From contig NZ_CP118946.1 in assembly GCF_029011175.1 (NCBI RefSeq), positions 1,364,001 through 1,428,000 on the forward strand: 64,000 bases of DNA. The letters run 5' to 3'. The DNA comes from Winkia neuii. GTDB lineage: Bacteria; Actinomycetota; Actinomycetes; Actinomycetales; Actinomycetaceae. The position numbers and the translations under genes were made by a program. Under the pieces are notes generated by a model, which was given only the letters and a program-made list of their open reading frames with translations, did no database searches and was not told the DNA's origin. Of this stretch, positions 1-7,488 are shown piece by piece. Within the stretch, counting starts at the first letter, position 1. Every line of letters begins with the position of its first letter.

Positions 1-371
1 CTCATCGGGTGCCCATCAGCTTCCAACCCGCTTTCGTCTCGTGACCCAAGGACCTTACCGCCCTGAGTGCCCTCTTGATTAGCCCACAGCTGCAATCCTA
101 GTGAGCGCGAATCAACCTTTACGGCAGTTCGCAATGCCCTGGGTATCGCACCGGTCTTTACAGCCCGCTGCAGACACATTGGATCCGGGTGAATCCAAGC
201 GCCCCTGCCACTGTGCGCCACCGGGGAACAAACTACTGCTTGCTTCCCGTCTTGAACCAGGCGGACCATTCGGTCCCGTGAATCCCGGCTCCTACAACCC
301 ACACACGTGCGGTCCCGTTTCCTGGGAGCGCCGTCTGCAGGTATGCATACACGACCTAGTTTAGCGGTCAT
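1..371 (-). CDS. ylxR: YlxR family (DUF448) RNA-binding protein, 3' end beyond the window
   Basis: Small nucleic-acid-binding protein of the conserved nusA-ylxR-infB cluster. I read it directly on the minus strand. An ATG at 371-369 overlaps the nusA stop as ATGA, and the frame stays open for 123 codons to the window edge without a stop. Around residues 18-25 the translation contains RTCVGCRSR, the hallmark of the family, followed by GRGAWIHPDPMC and a basic RALRTAVK stretch typical of the YlxR fold. The overlap with nusA indicates translational coupling, and infB would be expected next, outside the window. The C-terminus is not visible, so length cannot be judged. The family assignment is firm; the precise role (RNA binding, reported partner of RNase P in other bacteria) is family knowledge only. 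Confidence 0.9.
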   Translation of the reverse strand, partial: MTAKLGRVCIPADGAPRKRDRTCVGCRSRDSRDRMVRLVQDGKQAVVCSPVAHSGRGAWIHPDPMCLQRAVKTGAIPRALRTAVKVDSRSLGLQLWANQEGTQGGKVLGSRDESGLEADGHPM

Positions 372-1414
372 TCGGCCGAATCTACAGGCGACCCAGCACC
401 GTCAATGTGTGTATCTGGTCTCGATTCTGAGGACGCAAGAGGGGCACCCAACTCTTCGGTATCTGCCTTTATGTCGATCTTGCACCCGGTTAACCTGGCA
501 GCAAGTCGGGCATTCTGCCCCTCTTTACCGATTGCTAGTGAGAGCTGGAAATCCGGGACGAGCACTTTTGCCATAGCCTCACCATTCGGGGCCATGGTGA
601 CAGATGACACACGCGCAGGCGAAAGCGCGTTCGCTACAAACGTAGCCATATCGTCAGAATAATCGATAATGTCGATCTTTTCGCCGCCAAGATCACTCAT
701 CACGGCTCGCACACGCGCACCCATTGGACCAATGCATGCGCCTTTAGCGTTGACTCCCTTTTGCAGCGGCTTTACCGCTATCTTGGTCCGGTAGCCCGCT
801 TCCCTAGCAATGGATTCGATTTTTAGCCCACCATCGGTAAGCTCGGGGACTTCGCGTTCGAAAAAACGCCTAACTAGTTCGGGGTGACGGCGAGACAGTT
901 CGATGCGGGCGCCCTTCTCTGTGCGAATCGCACGGACCACATACGCCCTAATAAGCGTGTTGTGCGTGAGCTTCTCGCCAGGAATTTGTTCGCCCTCGGG
1001 AAGGATGGCCTCGTAGTCCCCCACCTTCACCGTAACGATGTGTGGATTACGGGATTGCTGCACGCGACCGGCAACAACAGTTCCGGTCTTGTCAGAGAAT
1101 TCGCCCAAAACCTGGGCATCCTCGGCCTCACGCAGACGCTGCACGATCATAGAGCGGGCTACAGAAGTAGCGATACGCCCAAAGCCCGAGGGCGTGTCAT
1201 CAAATTCCCCGATGGGGTTTCCATCCTCGTCCTCTTCGGTGGCCATCACAATGACGTGACCATGCTTGTCGATTTCGACTCGGGCTTTTGGAAGAGCACC
1301 AGGAACGTTGTGGTAGGCCTTTAGCAGCGCGTCCTCGATAGCCTCTACAAGCTGGTCCAGGCTAATGCCGCGCTCATTTTCAACGGCGCGCAGAGCGCTC
1401 ATGTCAATGTCCAT
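368..1414 (-). CDS. nusA: Transcription termination/antitermination factor NusA
   Basis: Binds RNA polymerase and nascent RNA to modulate pausing, termination and antitermination. About 348 residues: an N-terminal RNAP-binding domain (MDIDMSALRAVENERGISL), an S1 domain around residues 105-185 (TGTVVAGRVQQS), then KH1 and KH2, the second containing SLAIGKEGQNARLAARLTG. As in other actinobacteria, the C-terminal acidic repeats of the E. coli protein are absent. I chose the ATG at 1414 rather than the TTG just upstream because AAGGA sits five bases before it. The gene follows rimP after an 11-base gap and overlaps ylxR by four bases, so all three are one transcription unit. Confidence 0.97.
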   Translation of the reverse strand: MDIDMSALRAVENERGISLDQLVEAIEDALLKAYHNVPGALPKARVEIDKHGHVIVMATEEDEDGNPIGEFDDTPSGFGRIATSVARSMIVQRLREAEDAQVLGEFSDKTGTVVAGRVQQSRNPHIVTVKVGDYEAILPEGEQIPGEKLTHNTLIRAYVVRAIRTEKGARIELSRRHPELVRRFFEREVPELTDGGLKIESIAREAGYRTKIAVKPLQKGVNAKGACIGPMGARVRAVMSDLGGEKIDIIDYSDDMATFVANALSPARVSSVTMAPNGEAMAKVLVPDFQLSLAIGKEGQNARLAARLTGCKIDIKADTEELGAPLASSESRPDTHIDGAGSPVDSAE

Positions 1415-1425
1415 CAAAGTCCTTC

Positions 1426-1881
1426 CTAAAAGAACATCACTACGGTGCGAGCCGCCGTGATATCTGCCCTTGCCACTTCCCGGAGCCCATCCGAAGTCTT
1501 AATCTGAATCGGATCAGGACCAGCTTCCACAAGTTTACCCGCCAAGGTAGCATTTCCCACCTCAAGCTCGACGTGTTGGCCGACCGCGCGACGAAAATCT
1601 CGATCGTCACGGAGTTCCCGCTCTGCACCTGGAGTAGTTACTTCTAGCGTGTACTGGCCAGCAATCGGATCAAGATCGTCAAGAATTTTTGAGATTTTAT
1701 GGGTAGCTTCAGTAAGCGCCTCAGAATCAACAGCTCCCGGCCCGTCTATCAGGTCGACAACCACCCGCAAACGCGAGTGTTTACCGGCGGGGATCTTCAC
1801 TACTTCCATTACCGTTAGTTCGAGCTCGCTAACTTCCTGGATGAATCGCTGCCGAAGTGATTCGAACTGATCCTTTTGCAA
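1426..1881 (-). CDS. rimP: Ribosome maturation factor RimP
   Basis: Needed for maturation of the 30S ribosomal subunit. 151 residues, the usual family size. The N-terminal domain carries VVKIPAGKHSRLRVVVDLIDGPGAVDSEALTEATHKIS, and the motif VTTPGAERELRDDRDFRRAVG in the middle is the RimP signature. It is followed by the SH3-like C-terminal domain ending in ADITAARTVVMFF. The start is a TTG at 1881 preceded by a strong AAGGAGG four bases upstream; no better ATG exists. It is the first gene of the rimP-nusA-ylxR unit and diverges from the lipoprotein gene at 1936. Confidence 0.96.
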   Translation of the reverse strand: MQKDQFESLRQRFIQEVSELELTVMEVVKIPAGKHSRLRVVVDLIDGPGAVDSEALTEATHKISKILDDLDPIAGQYTLEVTTPGAERELRDDRDFRRAVGQHVELEVGNATLAGKLVEAGPDPIQIKTSDGLREVARADITAARTVVMFF

Positions 1882-1935
1882 GACGCCTCCTTCAAGATTT
1901 TTCTACCTCAATCCTACCCGTGCGATGATGGCGGC

Positions 1936-2949
1936 ATGAAAAAAATTCTTGCTACCTGCCTTTGCTTCGGCACAGCGCTGATAACTCTGTCTGGATGCAA
2001 TCTCCGTGTTGATACAGGTATTCCGCCTCTTCCGGACCTTTCTATCGATCAGGTAGCTAGAAATAAGGCTGCGGAGTGTGAGCAAAATTTCGGCCAAGCA
2101 ATCACCGCTAGCGGGCTTACTAAGAAACACTCGGCGTGGGCTAGTTATGCCGCATCGGCTGCCAAAGAGCGGCTAGACGCATTCGGCGGAGTGTGGAAGG
2201 GATGGCCAGGGCAGCGCCCTGAGGGCGGGGCTACACCGCCGCCGACTGCAGCAGCTCCTTCCGATAGCAAGGACCTCCTAGCCGAGTACTCCCGCTGCGC
2301 CGCACAAGCCGAAGTGGATGCCGGTGCAGTCAGCGATGCCTCGCTGGCAAAGATGCTACTGTCCGCCTCAGTAGCCCGCTCCCTAGAAGGGACAGAGCTA
2401 GCTCGAGCCGAAAAAGTTCGTTTTGAGCCGACCAAGGTTTCCCAATCACAAGCGCTCCGGCTTAACAGGAAAACAGGCAAATACAGCACAGATTCCTCTA
2501 AATCTCCCCGCACGAACGCATCCGCCCCATCCGCCTCAGCTAAGGCTAACCAGCTTCCCAAGGACTTGTTAGCTGGCCTAGATGCGTCCCGCTACCAACT
2601 AGAGTGGGCTGCCGCCAACAGCGAAGACCTCCCAACCGATTCTCTAACTCAAGCCGCTGAATATTTAGCTAGCGAGGTCGATGCCTTAGCAGCTGCCGGA
2701 GCACCCGATAACCGCCAGGTGTCCTACCCCACCACTGGCACCGCTAAGGAGTGCGCACAGGCTGCCCTACAGAATGCAGGCGCGTGGCAGCTAGAGCTAG
2801 CACCTACAGCCCTTTACCCGCACCTGCAGCTAGCAAATACTCTTGATCGCATTTACGGGGCGGACGTAGCACTATCGGCCAATAAAACGGCACTCCCGTA
2901 TTTGAAACAGGGGAAAGCAGATGGCGGGCAGACCAAAAGCGTGAAGTAG
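1936..2949 (+). CDS. Lipoprotein of unknown function (possible DUF4439-type ferritin-like)
   Basis: 337-residue secreted lipoprotein. It begins MKKILATCLCFGTALITLSGCN, a signal peptide with lipobox LSGC, so the mature protein would be lipid-anchored on the outer face of the membrane. The rest is helical and alanine-rich, with a Pro/Ser-rich linker around residues 80-100 and another low-complexity stretch near 185-210 (TNASAPSASAKANQ). The last 120 residues (LDASRYQLEWAAANSEDLP and EVDALAAAGAPDNRQVSYP) resemble the helical DUF4439 lipoproteins that lie next to rimP/nusA in many actinobacteria, such as the Rv2844 position in Mycobacterium. That link rests on location and helical character more than on firm motifs. 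It is transcribed divergently from rimP, 54 bases apart. No function is assigned. Confidence 0.8.
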   Translation: MKKILATCLCFGTALITLSGCNLRVDTGIPPLPDLSIDQVARNKAAECEQNFGQAITASGLTKKHSAWASYAASAAKERLDAFGGVWKGWPGQRPEGGATPPPTAAAPSDSKDLLAEYSRCAAQAEVDAGAVSDASLAKMLLSASVARSLEGTELARAEKVRFEPTKVSQSQALRLNRKTGKYSTDSSKSPRTNASAPSASAKANQLPKDLLAGLDASRYQLEWAAANSEDLPTDSLTQAAEYLASEVDALAAAGAPDNRQVSYPTTGTAKECAQAALQNAGAWQLELAPTALYPHLQLANTLDRIYGADVALSANKTALPYLKQGKADGGQTKSVK

Positions 2950-3492
2950 GCGCCTAGGAAGACCTAGCCCTGGACTACAGTCGCCGAAGGCAACAATTCA
3001 TATCTAGTTTCCATACAGCAACATATCGAGGCTGTTGTTTTACTCCCTACTACTAACATATCCGCTTTTTCTACTCCCCTTATTTCTAATTTTATTTTTA
3101 AATAGCTCTTTCTATAGGCTGAAAGTTTCACGCTTTTCTCTAAAACCGTGGCAACAACAATCATTTTGTCTCCGCCCCAGACACACCTTAAGCAACTAAT
3201 GGAGCTAATCTAGGGGCGCTCACTAGCAGAGATTTTATTGCCCACCTACCCGCCAATAGTCGATGTTAACTACCACCTCGACCGGCCAATACTAATTTGC
3301 CAACGTTTAATCCACCTACGCAGGTGCACCTATGCTCTAACTTCTAAGAGCTGACACTCTATTTATAGGATCTATCACCACCTATTTTTGCAAGGGGACT
3401 AAATTTAAAATCATGCAATAAGGGCACTATCGCAATCAGTTCTAATAACTGCGCGTGGAGTCCTCAAACTGCCTATTAGTAAGGGAATAAGA
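2950..3492. other. AT-rich intergenic region, no gene seen
   Basis: About 540 bases between the two lipoprotein genes, clearly richer in A and T than the flanking coding DNA, with pyrimidine-rich runs around 3050-3120. All short open frames lack plausible starts and composition. It probably carries the promoter of the downstream CAP-domain lipoprotein, whose AAGGGA ribosome-binding site lies just before 3493. No tRNA, repeat or hairpin of note was found. Confidence 0.5.
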
Positions 3493-5805
3493 ATGAGCAA
3501 TAAAAAGTTCTTCAGGGCCACTACCCCGCTAATCGCACTAATGATGGTTTCGTTGGCAGGCTGCTCGAACACTCCGGCAGAGCCGAAAAATACAGAAAAG
3601 CCAGCTGATTCAGCACAATCTGCACCTGCGACGCCGACTCCAACGCAAACTCCAAAAAATAACACTAGCAAGGTACCAACTAAGCCCAAGCCTAAGAAAG
3701 AGCAAACTGTCAAAGCTCTTCCGGAGGCTTCCCCATTAACTCCAACTCAAGATGCAACTGTTGGGAACATCTACAGGGCATTACAAGGCGCAACTAGGAC
3801 GCAACGGCAGGTAGTAGCAGAAGTTGCGTCATCTTCTCCGGTACAGAATTTGGTTGCTAAACGGTCGCACCCGGTACCTAAGGTGAGCGTAACCAAGACA
3901 CAGGCTGCACGCCCAACCAATAGCGTGGCTTCTACCCCATCGGTGTCTCCTACCACCACAGTTACGCCGGAAGCCAATATTAAGCCCGGAAGTGCAGTAA
4001 GGCCGACCAAGGATACCAACCCGAGCACAGCAACGAAGCCGGGTACGGAAACCAAGCCGGGTGGCACCCACCAGCCAGAGGCCCACCCCGGCACCGAAGT
4101 AAAGCCTGGTACGGAAACCAAACCAGGCACGGAAACTAAGCCGGGTGACACCCACAAGCCAGAGGCCCACCCCAGCACCGAAGTAAAGCCAGGCACAGAA
4201 GAAACTCCTAGCACCGGATCTCAACCGGATGTGGGGACGAAACCTGATCCCAAAGCTCGCATCGATGCAGAGGCTCGCTTAAAGGCCGCTCAACAGGTTA
4301 AGAGTGAAGCAGAGAGTGCTCTTAAGACTTCTCAAGCCATATCGGCTGGCGCAGACCAAGTATTAACTAAGGCACGCGCTGACTTGGAGGCAGCTCAAGC
4401 CAAGCTTGGAGCTGCCCAGGAAGAACTCGGTGGGGCAAAGGCTCGACTAGCAGCTGCTCACAGCAGCATTCCGACGGACACCGTGGCAAGGGCAGAAAAA
4501 GCTGCTAAAGATGCTACCGAGAGGTTGAACGCAGCTCGCGCTAAGGCAGAGGCGGCACAAGCAGTCGCGACTACTGCTGCTGCTAACACCGCGAAGGCTC
4601 AGGATGCATATACCAGCGCCCTCAAGGCTCTCAAAGATGCTGAAGCAGCTTCCGCCGAGGCAAAACGCTTTGATTGGGACAAGATGTCCGAAGCTCAGCG
4701 CCTAGACTATGTGAACCACCGAGTAGCTGAGATGACCAACGAATACCGCAGCCAGGGAGGCCTAGAAAAGCTCCCCATGGTCAAGCGATACAACGCTCTA
4801 ATGACTGAGTTCGCAAACTGGGTTGCCGAAGACCCGAAGGATGCACAGGGTAACGACAGGCGTCTAAACCACATACCCAATTTGGACGTGAATACTCCCG
4901 GCGCTACCCGTGAGGATAAGGAGCGGTTCCTGATAACTCGGACTTTGGGAGACGACCAGATATACACAGGTGCTGAAAACATGTCATATAGAAGTGGCTA
5001 CGAGGTAGACAGTCAAGAGAACGCAGAAGCACTGGCAAAATCGCTGTTCACTGGCCTGACAAATTCCAAGGGACACAATAAGAATTTCCTGGACCCATCA
5101 ATCAATGCCGCGGGTTCCGGTCTGGCATATAACAAGGCAACCGGCGTATTCATCTATATTTGGCGCGGTCTTGGTTTCGCACAACCGAACCAGCCAGTGG
5201 ATGTGTATACAGTAGCTTCAACCAAACATTTGGCGGGATCTGATGCTATTGCGGGGGTTTCCTATAAAGATAACCAGTACGTGCTAGCTGGCGACTACAA
5301 GAACAACAAGACTTCAGCGGACTACCAGAAGATCAAGGCCCCGCTCTCCGAGGGACTCACCGGTACGCTAGCTACTGCCCCAACGACCGATGGTGGAATA
5401 GACACCGCTGATGCCCAGGAAAAGGTAGCCGCCGCACAAGCACAGCTCGACTCTGCTAAGCAAAATGAAGTCAAAGCCGTTCAAGCCGCTACCGTCGCAA
5501 ATTCTGCAGTGGAGAGCGCTACTACTGCAGCGAATTCTGCCAAGGCAGACCTCGAAAACAAGACGCAGCAAGCTAACGAAGCTCAGGCTGCACTAATAGC
5601 CCAGGCACAGACTGCGGTGGATGCCGCTCAGAGCAGGGTTACCAGTGCCCAGAGTAGCGTAGAGGACGCTAAGAAAGCGTTAGGCGCTGCAGAAACTAAC
5701 AAGCAGGCTGCAGATGCAGTGGTAAAGGCAAACACTGCCAAACTTGCTGAAGCAGAGGCTAACGTTGCAACAGCCGAAAAGGAGGTCGCAGCTACCACAA
5801 ACTAA
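3493..5805 (+). CDS. Large coiled-coil lipoprotein with a central CAP-like (SCP/PR-1) domain
   Basis: 770 residues. The N-terminus has a signal peptide and lipobox (ALMMVSLAGCSN), so the protein should be lipid-anchored and extracellular. Residues about 25-250 are a Pro/Thr/Lys-rich stalk with imperfect repeats of KPGTETKPG and THKPEAHP units. Residues about 255-390 are an Ala/Lys/Glu-rich coiled coil. Residues about 400-585 read as a CAP domain: NHRVAEMTNEYRSQGGL, an inner FANWVAED helix, AENMSY, then SKGHNKNFLDPSINAAGSGLAY and a final hydrophobic strand ending in IYIWRGLGF. Residues about 635-770 are a second Ala-rich coiled coil. No sortase motif is present. CAP proteins are often secreted lipid-binding or wall-associated factors, but the role here is unknown. 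A hairpin terminator follows the stop. Confidence 0.85.
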   Translation: MSNKKFFRATTPLIALMMVSLAGCSNTPAEPKNTEKPADSAQSAPATPTPTQTPKNNTSKVPTKPKPKKEQTVKALPEASPLTPTQDATVGNIYRALQGATRTQRQVVAEVASSSPVQNLVAKRSHPVPKVSVTKTQAARPTNSVASTPSVSPTTTVTPEANIKPGSAVRPTKDTNPSTATKPGTETKPGGTHQPEAHPGTEVKPGTETKPGTETKPGDTHKPEAHPSTEVKPGTEETPSTGSQPDVGTKPDPKARIDAEARLKAAQQVKSEAESALKTSQAISAGADQVLTKARADLEAAQAKLGAAQEELGGAKARLAAAHSSIPTDTVARAEKAAKDATERLNAARAKAEAAQAVATTAAANTAKAQDAYTSALKALKDAEAASAEAKRFDWDKMSEAQRLDYVNHRVAEMTNEYRSQGGLEKLPMVKRYNALMTEFANWVAEDPKDAQGNDRRLNHIPNLDVNTPGATREDKERFLITRTLGDDQIYTGAENMSYRSGYEVDSQENAEALAKSLFTGLTNSKGHNKNFLDPSINAAGSGLAYNKATGVFIYIWRGLGFAQPNQPVDVYTVASTKHLAGSDAIAGVSYKDNQYVLAGDYKNNKTSADYQKIKAPLSEGLTGTLATAPTTDGGIDTADAQEKVAAAQAQLDSAKQNEVKAVQAATVANSAVESATTAANSAKADLENKTQQANEAQAALIAQAQTAVDAAQSRVTSAQSSVEDAKKALGAAETNKQAADAVVKANTAKLAEAEANVATAEKEVAATTN
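4020..4215 (+). repeat. Imperfect tandem repeats encoding the lipoprotein stalk
   Basis: Within the CAP lipoprotein gene, a unit of roughly 65-75 bases encoding KPGTETKPG-(G/D)-THxPEAHPxTEV is present in two near-identical copies (about 4040-4110 and 4110-4200). Between them is an extra nine-residue KPGTETKPG duplication. The nucleotide identity of the copies suggests recent duplication, and copy number may vary between strains and change stalk length. Confidence 0.8.
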
Positions 5806-5821
5806 GCTGTCTGCCACCTAG

Positions 5822-5868
5822 TGGGTCCCGGCCTTATTCGCCGGGACCCATTAGGTTAAAAATTTATT
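5822..5868 (+). terminator. Rho-independent terminator-like hairpin
   Basis: A perfect 10-base-pair stem TGGGTCCCGG (5822-5831) / CCGGGACCCA (5841-5850) with a nine-base loop lies 17 bases after the CAP lipoprotein stop. The downstream tract is AT-rich but not a clean T run, so termination efficiency is uncertain. Confidence 0.75.
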
Positions 5869-6570
5869 GTGGTACCGGGTAGCAAAACAACGACAATACA
5901 AAGCTGGTACCCCTCCATTCCTCCGTCAATGCAAGGGCGTGCGAGAGCTGGTTCAAGCTCAAATGGCATAGTAGCTACATGCTCCTGCAGTTTTAGCCTC
6001 ACACTGTCAACAGCTAGTGCCCCCATAAATTAGGTGAGCATGGCTGCCACAAGCAGCCTCGGAAACATGCTGCTCCTGCCCACGAATTAGGGTCTTAGTC
6101 CTCTACAACGGCGAATTACGGTGGCGGTTATAAAACCACTGGGACAAACCTCCGAGGAATGGTCCCTGTAGCTGGAGATAGAAAATAATTCTTCCTAGAA
6201 AATCTTGACGAAACCCATCGCGAGAACATAACAATGCCACCCGGTGACTCTGGAGTATGGAATTTTGAGACTGTAGTTCTGACTGGTATCTAAGCATTCC
6301 TAGCTCTTCCCATCTCTAGGGTAGGAGTCATTGAGTCGATCGACTACCTACTTAATAAATAGGAACGCTAGCTGCGGGCTGGCAATCTCAGTCCCCCGGG
6401 TTCCTCTAACACAGTAGAGACAGTGATTATGGAACCGATTTCGAAGGCAAGGGGCATCGGTAACCTCCCACGCATCTTCACAGAAAGGATTCAGTCCTAT
6501 TAGCCGATGAGCATCGCGCCGAAACTGCACGGACGGGAACAACACCCACAAAATTGAGAATGCCTTGGGC
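5869..6570. other. Non-coding stretch, no gene seen
   Basis: About 700 bases between the lipoprotein terminator and the HTH remnant. Open frames here are short and lack ribosome-binding sites. Composition is mixed and no repeat or RNA gene was recognised. It may be decayed mobile-element DNA, given the neighbouring regulator fragment and tRNA, but nothing in the sequence proves that. Confidence 0.4.
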
Positions 6571-6682
6571 GCTCCCAAGGTTTCAATATCTCGTGACCGA
6601 CGCGGCTGCGTGGCCCTTGGATGAATTGGATGCGGTAGCCCGCTATCTTGATGTGCCGCTTTCGGCATTGTTAAAGAAAAGT
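6570..6682 (+). pseudogene. Remnant of an Xre/phage-type helix-turn-helix regulator
   Basis: The frame starting near 6593 encodes WPLDELDAVARYLDVPLSALL, the classic end of the HTH domain of phage repressors and Xre regulators (a recognition helix followed by 'L-DEL-A-A--L-VPLS-L'). Just upstream, the expected recognition-helix-like residues (KVSISRD) are found in a different frame, implying a frameshift. No full-length frame with a start or dimerisation domain remains. The fragment ends in the tRNA-Asn terminator. A tRNA-adjacent regulator scrap is what a decayed integrative element would leave behind. Confidence 0.6.
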
Positions 6683-6701
6683 GTCCCGGCACGTGGCCGG
6701 G
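6673..6701 (-). terminator. Terminator of tRNA-Asn
   Basis: Reading the minus strand after the tRNA, stem CCCGGC (6701-6696) / GCCGGG (6690-6685) with a five-base loop is followed by ACACTTTTCTTT. It lies nine bases past the tRNA 3' end. Confidence 0.75.
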
Positions 6702-6709
6702 GCGAAGAG

Positions 6710-6781
6710 CTCCCGCGGTTGGACTCGAACCAACAACCGTTCGATTAACAGTCGAATGCTCTGCCATTGAGCTACGCGGGA
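6710..6781 (-). tRNA. tRNA-Asn (anticodon GTT)
   Basis: The minus strand folds as a full cloverleaf: acceptor TCCCGCG (6781-6775) pairs with CGCGGGA (6717-6711) with discriminator G. The D arm is GCTC...GAGC, the anticodon stem TTCGA/TCGAA flanks loop CTGTTAA (anticodon GTT), and the T arm is GTTGG-TTCGAGT-CCAAC. CCA is not encoded. Its 3' end faces the HTH remnant. Confidence 0.97.
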
Positions 6782-6822
6782 TCGCGACGGGTAAGAATTT
6801 AGCAGACTTGCCACCCGCTCGT

Positions 6823-7353
6823 CTAATCGACTCCGTAGACAGGTTCGTCAGAAGTGGGTCGAAGAGGCATTCCAACTTGGTCGCGCAGCTCACTTTCTAA
6901 CTTGCCAACTTCATCCAAATATTTTTCTGGAACATGCCCATCGGCGGCTACAAACGAAAACAATTTCCCACTATTATGCCGCAAAATCGACACACTAACT
7001 TGCGTCCCATTGGGTAGCGTTCGAGCAATACTAGCCACCTGCGCCTCTTCTACACCCTCGCGAATTTCATCCATAAACCGAATCGGATCGCCCTCATCAG
7101 TGACTAGTCTCACTTTATTCTGGGATGGATCTTGAAAGCTAATAGTGATCGAGGACTCATCATCTCGATACACAGCGTGTTTCACTTCATACCAGGGAGC
7201 AGAAAAATTACGCTCTGCGTCTGCCACCACCAGACCGCGGCGAGTAGCAGCAGCCTGTCCGGTAGTAAGCGAGATGAGATGCAATATTTTTTCTTTCGGC
7301 TCCAACAACTTAGCTAACGCTGCCGACGGTTTATAAGAATTTCTGCCAAACAT
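6823..7353 (-). CDS. Conserved hypothetical protein
   Basis: 176 residues, not recognised as a characterised family. It has no signal peptide or membrane segment and is probably cytoplasmic. The N-terminal half (LLEPKEKILHLISLTTGQAAATRRGLVV, then APWYEVKHAVYRDDESSITISFQ) has alternating beta strands reminiscent of the PH-like 'conversion of a default colour' proteins that start from an acidic EKIL motif. The C-terminal part (EIREGVEEAQVASIARTLPNG, EVGKLESELRDQVGMP) is amphipathic helix. Small proteins of this layout are widespread in actinobacteria next to tRNA genes. It stands alone between tRNA-Asn and the CAT tRNA. The start ATG at 7353 has only a weak ribosome-binding site. Confidence 0.75.
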   Translation of the reverse strand: MFGRNSYKPSAALAKLLEPKEKILHLISLTTGQAAATRRGLVVADAERNFSAPWYEVKHAVYRDDESSITISFQDPSQNKVRLVTDEGDPIRFMDEIREGVEEAQVASIARTLPNGTQVSVSILRHNSGKLFSFVAADGHVPEKYLDEVGKLESELRDQVGMPLRPTSDEPVYGVD

Positions 7354-7414
7354 AGCTCTACGGTAACCCGGCGATGTGACTTAGGCAGAAGTTGCATATA
7401 AACTAGAGCGCGAT

Positions 7415-7488
7415 CCCCCTGTAGCTCAGTCGGTTAGAGCAGCGGACTCATAATCCGTTTGTCGCAGGTTCGAGCCCTGCCGGGGGGA
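7415..7488 (+). tRNA. tRNA with anticodon CAT (elongator Met, or Ile2 after lysidine modification)
   Basis: Cloverleaf on the plus strand: acceptor CCCCCTG (7415-7421) pairs with CGGGGGG (7481-7487), one T-G pair, discriminator A. The D arm is GCTC...GAGC, the anticodon stem CGGA/TCCG flanks CTCATAA (anticodon CAT), and the T arm is GCAGG-TTCGAGC-CCTGC. It has a fully paired first base pair, so it is not the initiator. Met versus Ile2 cannot be settled without identity-element comparison. It overlaps the 3' end of the permease gene on the opposite strand by 41 bases. Confidence 0.93.

Noticed and set aside
3829-4224. Minus-strand open frames with Gly/Leu/Val repeats inside the CAP lipoprotein gene
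   Set aside because: They are the complement of the Pro/Thr/Lys repeat region, and open only because of its composition.
6348-6893. 181-residue minus-strand open frame across tRNA-Asn
   Set aside because: Its middle (SSMAEHSTVNRTVVGSSPTAG) is merely the translation of the tRNA, and it overlaps the real gene at 6823-7353.
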